The translations under genes and the position numbers were made by a program. This document shows, one piece after another, positions 28,701 through 40,700 of a stretch of DNA of 64,000 nucleotides. This stretch comes from Acholoe squamosa (Eukaryota > Annelida > Polychaeta > Phyllodocida > Polynoidae). Where the stretch lies: the NCBI GenBank assembly GCA_949317995.1, contig OX439036.1:26619854-26683853 (forward strand), given 5' to 3'. The notes under the pieces are model-generated. The model did no database searches, had not been told where the DNA came from, and saw only the letters and a program-made list of their open reading frames with translations. The first letter of the stretch is position 1. Each line of letters starts with the position of its first letter.

Positions 28701-31700
28701 ATCTGGTGTAGGGTAAAGACAACAGCCCATCTCATCACCAGGTAACCCCTGCTCACGGCATAGATACAATACACTCAGGACACCAATGAACAGACTGTAA
28801 ATATTGATGAAACTTCACAGCTGTTGGATGGACCTCAATGAGTAATGTTACACTCTAGGTCATGGACGTGACATTTATAATATCAAAATCAGTGCTCTTT
28901 TATAACTGAAACTGCGTTGTCCTGGACATCTAACTAGTGTAAAGTGTTTGGTTGCTAGGGCACTTCATGCTATATGGCGCCGCTCTCATTCAAATTACAG
29001 ATGAGAGGAATGTGCACGTATAAAGGTCGGTAAAATCGCAAACCATGCATTTCTGGAATTCATTTACTGCTCACACATTTTCTGATATTTGTCCTGACGC
29101 CATAGAAAAAGCTCATTTGTCACCGTTGCAAAAGTGGGTAACATCCTCATCATGTCCCAACGACGATAACTTTCTAAAAAGGTTCCCCTTTCTCATGATA
29201 ACAATTTCTGAATCATTAAATTCTAATGAGCCTATGAAGTCGAAGAGTAAGTTAAGATTATGTACAAATACAATGCATCTTCACTAGAAAATCAAATGAT
29301 CTTTGAATGTGGTTTCATGTAGATTCATACCGATGTACCAGACCCCTAAGCCATCATACTGAAGAAAAAGCCGGAGCATCTGCTTCTACTACTTTGGCCT
29401 ATACAATACCTAGTCCATCCATTCACTGTGTTACCAAGATAACAACTAGCCATAGGGGGTAGGATAACAACAGTGATAACGAGGCAGCATTAGGGGGCGG
29501 TAAGGGTGGTATCTAACCCGCAGGTCTAATGTAAACTGCAGCTAAACTGCGTCGGCTACACATCTCCAGGGTCTCTATTTACCTATGCTGATCTACGCGG
29601 ATGGTAGCAGCCTCATCCCCTGCCAAGGTAAACACCCTCTCCACTCCTCCCAACCATCTACCTCTAGGCCACATGCTGGGTACCGATTGAGTCGCCAAAT
29701 TTAAATATTTGCACCCACTCCCTTCCACCAACCTGTCTTCTTTTTCCTTTCTTTGGTTAGGTAAGTCAATGGTTTGGCATGTTGGGTGCCTGGTGCAAAA
29801 CACCAGGTCTATATACTACTTACATTGTCACACTGGTATGCTATGGGGACCAGACCATGCCCAAGACCTTCACATACAGTACCCGTCAATGGGAGGATAA
29901 TCTAGTAAACCTGTTGATGAAGTACACTCACAGCCTCACAATGACATTACTCTTCAGCACCAGTGAATACCAGACCAATTAGACTTGGTGTCCTTAATAT
30001 AGAAGGGACAAGAAAAGACAGTGTGTGGGATTAGTGGGTCCTGTGATCCTGCGTCTAGGTGGCATAGATCTCCTTGGCAACGGTAAAAAAAGCACCAACA
30101 CGGCGGCGACAGAAAGCTGGCCAATCGATAAATAATGTTCACCTCTTCTGAAAGCCAATAATCCTGCTGACAGCGACATCTAGTCCTGGAAGGGAGTGAT
30201 TTTAGAATAGGCAACTTGCGCCCCCATTTAATACTCACCTAGGTCCACCTTCATGGTGCTGATGTACTCCTGTACTGGGGGAGAGGTTGTGTGTTAGATG
30301 GTGTATTAATCCACAATGTTATAGTATACTTGTGTGGTCTCCCCCGCTGGTTCTCCCACTAGCCAAACACCCAGGGTAACACGATGAGATGTGGTTGCCC
30401 TATCGGGTGGCCATATAGCCATACACTACGGCTACTGGAGGAGGGGGGGGGGTGAATAGTAGATGTGAAGGCTGCTGATCACAGGCGCTTATTAGCCACT
30501 AGCATAGTGAGAAGGCTGCTGCCGACCAACGGCCCAGCTGCTCACTGGGCAGGGGCCTTAGTATTGAGCAACTCCCTCCCAGGAGCCGAGCAGGGGTGTG
30601 AGTGAAAGTGCAGTACGCGAGGCGTGTGTGGACGTGTATTTAGGGGAGGTATGTGGAGCAACACAAGGGGTTGGTGCAGGCTAAGACCTGTCTGCTCACA
30701 GCTTGCCGAGCTGCTCGTCCCTCGTCCCGTGACTCCTGCCTGCTGGTCCTCTAACAGCGGTGAGCAGCTCCTGCTGTTGCGTCGCCAGTCTCCGAGCAGC
30801 TCCTTCCACCACCTCAATACCCACAGACAATATCCCAGTAGCAGCAATATGTCCTAGTCTAATCCTCACTCCAGTACAATATCCCTCTAGGATGGAGCTC
30901 CTGTGAGCTGCTCAGCAGTGCTGCACTAGAGTAGCTCACCCTACTGGACCAGGCAGGGACCAAATGGGACGTGCGGCACCTCTAGAGCGGGAGGGCCGTG
31001 CCATCAGCAGTCAGTGCTAGCTGGATGAGGCGGGAGGAGGTGGAGGGGATGGTGGGAGCAGGAAGAGTGGTCTGCTGCAAATGCCACTGCTGCTGCCGCT
31101 TCTCCTGCTGCATGCTGCTTATAATGCTAATGCCATTGCTGCTGCAGGGATCTCAGGCCAACACAGCGTCCTATCTATAGGTCTTGAGGCTGAGTATTGC
31201 CATAACCACGTGCACTCTTCTGTACCCAAGGGTATTACTACCCATCCCCCTGCTGACCCAAACCGACCAACCCCACACAAATACTATACAAGCTGTGATA
31301 GAATGTGAGATAGGGGTCGGCCATAGACTCAGGCCTAGTTTGATCTTAGAACCACATTATATGACTAGGTGGGTAATGGAAGACAACCTATATTACCAGC
31401 TTTAGATATTGGTGCTATGTCTTATACTGCGGCTGGTTACAGGAGGGGAAACCAGTATTCAAGCAAAGGATACATTACATCTAACTTCTAAGGTCACTAG
31501 TGATCTACTGGTACACTGGTACACCTATTTGATAGATGATTATTATAGGCAACTATATTCATCTTACTGAATGCGCTAACTTTATTACCTTAAGAACTAG
31601 AGGAATGCGCCGTAGTCGCACCTAACTCGGAAGAGGAGGGGTGGCTTGTGGGTCTGACATCAGCACTGTCCACCACAAAAGGGCAGGAAAAAAGGTTTCC

Positions 31701-34700
31701 AAATGGAATGTATATACTTTAACATTGTAGCAAAGAAGCGTCGCCTTTCAGTGATAGCAAGTATGCCTGCTGTTCTCACTGATAACAGCTTATCTAAAAG
31801 AGATAATATAACAATATATGTACCATCCTAATCTATATATTATAGGCTCCACAGAGAACCCGAACATTACATGAATCCTCACTGCTAAGACAGCTTTATT
31901 AGCCAAACAATTTCAACTTTCATGACATTTTTGCACTCCCTAAAAAGTCTTAATTCATGGTGGCTCCTAAAACTCTTCCGAGTTAAATATTTATTCAATC
32001 GGAATACCTTAATGGACGAAAACTACCCCCCCCCCCGAAAAAAGAAAAAGAAAAAAAGGACACACAAAAAAACAATGTTGACAATAAAAACGACATGCCT
32101 CAATAGCAGGTGCTATCCATTGTGAGATGGTTTTTTTCTTTTGCTTTTTATTTACAAAAGTCTTCCTCGAGGAAGAACATAAGTGGGTTGTTTCAGCTCT
32201 GGTGTTAATGAGGCTGCTAATGTTGTAAATATGTGGACGATTTCATCAAATAAGTAACATAAAGTAAAAATGCCAGTAATTCCCCTCTCGACGTCCAATT
32301 CTATTTTATTCCCTTATAAAACATCTTTCTTTTTCTCCTATCATGCAATTGAAATAATATGCTAAAATAAATGATAAGTAACATATGTCCCGGTTGTCAA
32401 AAAGAGTAGAGAGTGTCTAATGTATGATTCCTCATAGAGCTAGAGGAGTAGAATGCCATTGTCATTTGAGTATAATAACCAACAATGGCCCTACTGCTTC
32501 AGAAAATGACCAAGTTGAACCAGTTGAACTTGGCTTTGTTGTCAAGGTGGGAGATAACATCCTACACACCTGTATGTGACCTTACTATTAGCCCAGGTGT
32601 GCTCTACCCTGCAGGCCACAGTGCCCATCTACCTGTTAGTAACACCTTTCATAAAGGTAAAAGGCATATAAAGGTAGACACTAAAGCAACAGGGACTGAG
32701 ACTATCTATACATTTTGCATACATCTACAGGATACTTCAAGGAAACAACGTACACCATTCTTAAATTTTGACTCTCAACTTCGGTGTCAGAGGTTCGGTT
32801 AATTACCATAGAAAGACATCCATCATCCAGAGATGTAAGTCAGGTACTGGGAAAATCCCTGAAAAGATGTTATCATGACACTGGGAGAGTTGGCAGCACC
32901 CCTGGTATATAAGCAGAGTGTTCAGGGCAGACTCTGCCCAGCAGGTTATGTCTTTCGGGGAGAAGCGCTAACGTGGCGCCATTTTCGCTTGTAAAATATG
33001 AGCAGTAAACTTTCGCCGGAACCAGGGACACACTTCCGATCATACCGTTTCTCCTCGAAAGGGTTCACGTGCCCAGCACAGCATCATGGCACCCCCTGGT
33101 GTTAAACGATTGTACTATGTTGCTGACTGATGATTTTAGACCAATCAGAGAGTGGCATTCCTTTCATTTCTCCCTGGGAGGGTCTGCCCCTGAGATTCCC
33201 TGCCCGGAGTCTCCCCTGGACCAGTGAGTCCCTCTGCTTACACCAGGGGTGGGGGGGCTTAGTGGAGTCCCTAGTTGAAAATACAACTGAGGACTGGGTC
33301 TGTCTGAAGAAAATGACTAGGAAAAGAAGGCTGTGAATAAATTCTGTCCCTGAAGACCCTGGATATCCCTATTCAGACTACATTTCAACATTTTTGAATT
33401 CCCTATTTTCAGGGAAATCCCTGACAACTTACATCTCTGATCATCCCAAGGTACACTTCTAATTCTGGGGTCTAAATTGAGTATACAACACCAAAAAAAC
33501 AAGTAAAATAGAAGGGGAAAAGATTGTATGGGATCGCTACTGACTACATAACATGCTAATTTAGTATACATAAAAAGGATGGCGTTTATTTGGCATGGAA
33601 TCAACTGGGTGAGTTTGAGCCACTAACTTTCCAGCCCTTCAATAGAATATATACCTCTGAATAAAACGATAGTTCGCCTTTGAATGAAAAATCCATCGAT
33701 AGTGATGGGTTAACAGGCACCCATTTCCAGAATGAAAGCTAATGTATTCCCTCTGGATTGGTGGCTGTGGTTTTTCTTTTCCTTCCTTTTTTTGCATAAC
33801 AATACACATTGATAGATAGATTGTCATGAAAAAATGAGGATACTTACTCCAGTATTCATCCGGGCCATCATCACTCTCGTCTTGGTCCACTTTACTGTCA
33901 ACCTGTAACAAAGAGACAAATAACACATTTATAAGTCAAGTAATTTTTTTAATCTTTACATATCCTACAATTAGGTGTATTTTAGATATGACAATACTAG
34001 TGACAGCTGGGATGAATATCATATTTCAATTACGGTATAGTACTGGTGATGGCAATACAATTTGCCCAACTTATATGGATCTAAGATATCCTGATATCAC
34101 ACAAAATCTACCGAAAAAAAACCACAAAAGACACCCATAGACGGAGCTGCTCGCACCCCCTTCATATAGATCAAGCACAGGTAACCGAGTACCAAGGAAC
34201 TGTCCTCCCCATCAGATTTTAGAAGAAAGAAAAAAGAATGTGGAGAGGGTGGGGGCGTAGACAGGTGGTATGGGAGCAGATCAGAGCTCACCTGTGCCGT
34301 GAGAAGGTCAGTCTTGACAGGTACCGTGCCTGTGGCCGGCTGCGTCAGCTGCTCTGGTTGTCCATTCTGAAACAGAATAGCGAAACAGAGCTGTTTACAA
34401 AAGGTCAGTATAGGGACCAAAGACCAACCTTCAATTAACATGAAACTGCAAGTAAAACACTCAGTAAAATACCTCTCTATAGATGAGAAATGTTTTGAGA
34501 ATTTTTCGTTTTTTACTGTCCGTTATTAGACATGCATTAGTAAAACAGATATCTGTATGCATGTGCTTCTCCAGCTGCATATGCCCTTGTCCTCTTGGAG
34601 TGTTTCAGGTGTGGAAACGGAAGAGCATATTAAGCTTGTTATTCAGAAATCCTCCTATCAATACCCTTGGCAGCAAAGAACAAAAGCTGATTAGGAAGAC

Positions 34701-37700
34701 ACAAAATAGGCACTCCCCAATATGAAGAAGTTCCTTGCTTTAGGAGCCGTAACTGAGACATAAACATAAGAAGATGTATAGTGGGAAAGAACAAGTTCCT
34801 TGTAGTCATCTGGTAATTGTAATCATTGAGGACAACGCCCTCGGTCTGTAGCATCATCAGATGACTTCAAACCATCTACACACAGATCTATGTATTTAAG
34901 TCTCCTGTTCACCTTGTAAATCTTTCAGTAACACCAATCCAGTCCATATTTCAAGAAAGCCATTTGAAAAGATAACTGGCGCGAAATAAGGCTGATAAAA
35001 CAAAACAATTTGAAGGAAGCCACATTATCACGTTAGGTATGTGAATACTACACATAAAAAATGTTGGTGCCAGTGCAGAAGTTGTTTGAGCTAAGTTTGG
35101 GAGGGATAAAAGCTGGTGATAGGAAAGCCATGAACAGAATATCTAAGATTTGTCAAGGGTGGATGTGCGGGATAGATTGAACGTAGGAGATGAACATGAC
35201 AATAACAGTAGCGGGTCGAAGGGTGGGATGGAACTGTATAATGGAACGGCAAATGGGGGAAAGGACCATTGGATGGGCTCTAGAAATATGTAGGGGTAGG
35301 CTGGTGTAGAAGGGCCGTATAGATGTGGTAGGGCTAGGGGAGGGAGGGCCCGTGCTGTGGATGGGAATGGGGAATGCCATTTGGTACACCATCATAATGC
35401 CATCCTAGCTATGAGCATTAGGGCCTACCAGCCATGGCACAATGCCCAGCCAATGTATTATACAGCCTTATAAAACGGCTGGCAGTGCTCTGCTGCACGA
35501 TAGAAGTGACCTTCAGTGCATTATGAGAGTGTAGTGTACACCTGAGCCAGGTCACCATAGCTGTAAACAAGTCAAGGGCCATTGCTGGTGCGAATTGGAG
35601 AGCAGTTATTCATTACAACGTATGTGACATTTATAAAATGAGAAATCTAATCGAATCAAAGCTATGAGAATCAACAATGAGGATATTTCTTGTTAAAATT
35701 AAGCTATATGAGTGGGCTTGTCAGCAATCAAAACACTTCCGGCGCCAAATGGCTGGAAGCAGACGACAACCAATTTTATACGGCGGACAAACAACATTAA
35801 ACCTAGGAAAACACAGCGACAGAAAGGCCACAATGGCGGGGAGAGGCTTTGGCCTTTTTAGCAGGCCGTCTTAAGGTCTGGTCCTACGGTATTCTCCTCC
35901 AGGTCATGTCCATAGACAGATGACATTCGGGAGGTGCTCATTAAGAGGCAAACCTTCCTCTCCATTCCCCAAACCAGCAATTATCGCCATCTGTACCATG
36001 CCAACGTTTGACCTCCACCCGCCAATTACACATTGCTACAGAAATGTCATCAAACAACAACTGGCTAAGAAGTCATCGAGTCTCTTGGTTTTCCGGCATC
36101 TGTCATGTTTGTGACCTCTACCGTTATCGGCCAGACACGTTGGAACTTTATTTACTGTTCCCCTGATTAAACCACCAAAGACCGATAACGTATCATTGTA
36201 TCAGGTAATGTCAGTCTATACGAAGAGTTTTTCCCCTTGCAGGCCATTCGGTCCTGCGAGTTTTATCATTCTGCAGGCCTGGATCAATTTTGGCAGGACC
36301 GAATACCTCAAGATTATCATTGACAAGAAAGAAATAATGAAAAACAAGAATTAACTTGCTATTGTAATCATTTACCTCTTCAATATTTAACAAAAGTAAC
36401 ACCTTTTGTTTTAGGCTATAAAAACCTTAATAATGGTCTGATTTACAAGCCGTGATAACCAAAATGTAGCCCAAGATCTTTAGATTACAGTCAGACATCC
36501 GATCTGGCGGTTGGACAATTTCCATCGGCTGGCAGCGATTTTGTCGGCAAAAGCAGATGTCCGATAAGTTTTCATATTGACTGAGATACTTTGGTAGGCA
36601 TGATGCATAAATGAAGACATGATAGGTGGTTCTACAGGCCTGCATTCGTGTATCATGCTGACCCTACGAGGTTTGATACACTCTTGGAAGTTTGACATGA
36701 TGGCTCAGATGCACCAAGGAAATGCTTGTAAGTCTGCTCACAAACACCATGCCGACCAATGGGTACGATGAACAGTTACATCAGCGCCCTTTTAATGGTT
36801 AACTTGGTAGCCGAACACCTCGGAAGCAGGGGCAGGTCGGAAGTGGACATCTCGGAAGCAGACATCTCGGATGCAAATAACTCTCAAAATTCTTTTTTTT
36901 CTTGGGGTTTAAGTTTGTTTTTGCCATCCCATGATTCTACGGCGTAGGGACAGTATCACTAGGGTTTTTGTTCTTCAAATTCTATAAGAAGAGAGGGAGA
37001 TTATCATGTTTTAATTTGCACCCAAAATGTCCTGCTTCCGAAATGTCCCAAACCCTGCTTCCGAGTTGTCTGCTTCCGACTTGTCCCTGCTTCCGAGGTG
37101 TCCAGTATTCGTTAACTTAAACCTAACAGCGTCTTTTGGTAGTGCAGTGCTCAAGTATCATGGATGAAATCGTAAATTGCGGTGATCAGAAAAGCTCATA
37201 TTTTAATAGGCAGTATGTATTACATGAGTCGGAGTAGGAATCCTAAGTAAAGCTACCTGTCTGTAACGCAGTTAAAATGTGTCCCTTTTCACAAATGTAC
37301 CACCTTTAATTTCACCAGGAATATACATAAATAAGTGTGAGCCTTAGGGTGGAACATCCGGTAAAATCTAAGTTAGTTCCATTAACCCTTTATCCATTCG
37401 ATCGTGTAACCATAGATCTGTACCTTCCTGTATACGAGCAAAAATAGCACATAATGGTTCTTGGTATCTAACCAATCAACAAAAAATAGAACAGCATGGT
37501 AACCATAGTCTGATTATTTTTCTTTGAATCTATTTGTTATATTTCATTTTGTATATCTATATTTGGCCTTTTCAGAAGAAAACTTCACCGAATAAGGCAT
37601 TTGACACTGAAGTAGAACTTATTTGTTTCTAAAAGTAGAGCTTTCTTGACTGAGAAGGGAAATGACGTCATTTGATCAAACATGGCCGTAGACTTGTGAG

Positions 37701-40700
37701 AAGCCTGCACGCAGGTCAACACCACTCTCCAATTACACCAATGACGCCCACCCCACTTGGGCAATTATCGACTAGGATGTGGTGGCTGGAGGGATTACAT
37801 CAGTGGCTGGAACACATGACGTATTCAACAGACTAAGACGTATTGACTAGAGAAACTACAGATGACGCTACTGCTGGCATCTGAGACCTTCTAAGGGAGT
37901 GATCATTTTTTAGCAACGGGGGGCTGGTGGGGGGCTGGTGGGTTTGCGCGCGGATGCGCGAAAAAAAATTTCGACCCCCCCTTTCGAGAGGGTAAAATAT
38001 TTTCAACCCCCCCTTAAGGGACAAAAATCGCGCGCGAACGTCCCCTTTTAGCCTATAGTAGCACACGGGTTTTCACTGAAAACAGGTGAAATTATTTTGA
38101 CCCCCCCATCAGAGGTCTTGAAAAAATTCTGACCCCCCCGGTCAAGGGGTTGAAAAAATTCTGACCCCCCCTCAAAACCACCACTCCCTAAATGCTGCTG
38201 ATTCTGTCTGGGCCGGAAAATCCGTTATGCACAGAATACACGCACAATTCCTAATTTGCATCTACCTCTAATACAACTATTGGCAATGTACATCAACCAT
38301 GTTTATTCTAACTTTGAATAAACTTTTAGAAATTAGCTGTCCATATATATATCCTTCCATTGTAAGGTATGGCGGGATATATTTATTATCTAAGCGAGTT
38401 TTCACGGCTATTCTTTAAATCTTTTGGTGATTAGTAAGAGGTCACCTAACTAGGGACTGCAGAATTTTAACGTTCAGTGGCCATACCATGTTTTGCCACT
38501 GAATATACTATAGCCCTGTCTGTCTGTGCCGTGTCAGACACAGTTCATTAATATTTACATAATGATTAAGTTGGTATGCTGATATAACACCACCGTAGCA
38601 CGGTATTGATGCCAAGCAGCGAACAAAGTGGAACGCCTATGCAGAGATGCCACTCGCTGGGTCAACAAAAATTGAAAGCCTTGCAACTTTCTACAGTAAA
38701 AATCCCCTTATGTTTGAAGACAGAAGCTGTGATAAAACAGGAATTCATGCAAACAGGTGAGAAAAGAATTCATCTCTGTGTAGAATTTGGACTGACACCC
38801 TGGTCTCAGGAGTAAGCCTGTATCAGTTCATGCTGATCTAACTTATCTAACAGGCTATTGTCCACATACAATGTCAGCACTAAATGTATACATATGTATT
38901 GGTTTATGCCTTTCTTAAAAGAAAAGACCACCCCTTTTTCATGCATATGATTACTTTATTTGATAGGTTTTATATTGAATAAAAATATGGTGGGGTACTT
39001 AGTATCATATATGCTAGGAAGGAGGCCTATATGATGCATTGTATGACGTCACAATTGGTCAAATGCATCAAGATTCTGACTGCATAGCACTGCCTATCTA
39101 TAAGGAAATGCTACCCATGGGTGCATGTGATATTTCTTTCATAATTCCTTTGATATTCATATAACCCTATAGCGCTGTCTTGTGGAATAAAATGATGATG
39201 TTCACATAAGTGTTATAATTAGGAACAGAGATGCAACAGCTTCCAATCTTAAACAATACATCCCTTGATGCATTACGACCAATTGTGACGTCATACAATG
39301 CATCTGATAGGCCTCCTTCCTGACTCTATGAAAGCAGATATGATACCAAGTACCCCACCATATTTTTATTCAATATGAAACCTATCAATTAAAGTCATCA
39401 TGAAAAAAGGCTGGTCTTTTCTTTTAAGGGGTCAATAAGAAAGAGTTGTTTTGAAAGAAACCTGTTTTACAATAGCTTAGGGCAGTGTATAAGCCCTTGA
39501 GAAAGGTGATAGCTGTAATATAAGATTCTGCCAAACAAATCAAATAACAAGATTGCTTAGTAATGTTGTAATGAGGCAAATGGCATTTGTAAAGCAGGAC
39601 AAAGGAATTGGACACAACCATGGTAATTTGGCAGCTATACAACCAGTTACTAAGTGAGTGAGTAATGGTTGGTTAACGGCATTTCTCCTGGGGCCATTCC
39701 AATAATAGACACGGTGACGCACCCAAAGACCTTTTACCACTGATGTGTGCGTGCTGACGCCTGTACATGATACATGTCTATATGGTATTTGTTAAGAAAA
39801 TAAGTCTTTGATGATTTTCGGTTTTTGATTTATGGCCCTGGCTCACATCTTTCCATGGCCAATAACCGCATTTGTCTGATGGGAACATTGACTCCTGGGA
39901 CTTTTTAGTTTTTAGTATCATGATCATTATTTTTTCTTTTTTTTTTTTTTTTTTGGGGGGGGGGGCGGGGGAGACAAATATTTAGTTCCTTCTCCCATTA
40001 GACAATCCCCTCCCCCTCATTTGGACTTCTGTTTTGTACCCTCTTAAATGAGAAAAACCATCTAATTGTCATTCATGCCAAATCCATAATATTATATCAC
40101 CTACCGGGTACTAAACATCCAATAGATAAGCACTGTCTGTCTTGTTTAATCAGATGTGTTTTTTTTTTTAGTAAATTAGAAAAAAAGGTTCTTTGCTCAC
40201 CACTGCTGCTGAGTCCAAAGGGCTCTGGACCAGGAAACGTACGCGGCTGGTAGACTTCCTTACAACCTCTACAGCCTTTTCATGAGTGGCTGTCCGAAGG
40301 TCAACACCGTCCACCTACAATGACATGAAGATTATAAATAAAATGATTTATCATAATGAGTCTCCTTGTGAATATGTACACAATGCTCAGTGCAGCCACA
40401 GTCTCCACTCATAGGGGCAGTCATATTAGATGCTGGAGATCCAGGGCACTAAGGATGGCACTTTTTACGACGTGCTTATCTTCCTTTGTACTCTAATTAT
40501 GGGCTTCAAAGAGGAATGCACCTTAGATGAAGGACCGATCCATTGGGATTGAAGCAGGGATTTCACAGAAGTCCCCTTAATTTGAAGTGCCTCCTGTTTC
40601 TTTTAGCAAATTCAAGTCAACTCTAGTGAGATGAGAGCGCGTGTGCTGGTTCAGTTCTCTAATGAATTATAAATTTGAAAAGACAATTGCAACGATGTGA

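Larger units (their letters stand above)
3610..33847. other. 30-kb intron between the acidic linker exon and the PDZ8 exon
   Basis: This is the largest intron in the window, phase 1. It holds four (TA)n tracts, the 65-bp minisatellite, the CTACCAT-rich repeat, one SINE nested with one MITE, dispersed repeat families A and B, several GC-rich islands and the candidate alternative exons listed separately. The long stretches between these are unique-looking AT-rich sequence in which I see no gene. Confidence 0.75.
34367..40200. other. Intron between PDZ7 and the linker exons
   Basis: A phase-0 intron. It contains a TTAA-flanked element at 36803-37111, MITE family 1 copy 2, the large inverted-repeat element at 38919-39423, a partial SINE near 39652, and a T-run followed by a G-run near 39935-39970. 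No gene is seen in the remainder. Confidence 0.8.

Noticed and set aside
37255..37290. Acceptor directly followed by a donor (ACAG|GTAGCT), a possible recursive splice site
   Set aside because: The donor half (GTAGCT) is weak and the host intron is only 5.8 kb, so there is no reason to invoke recursive splicing.
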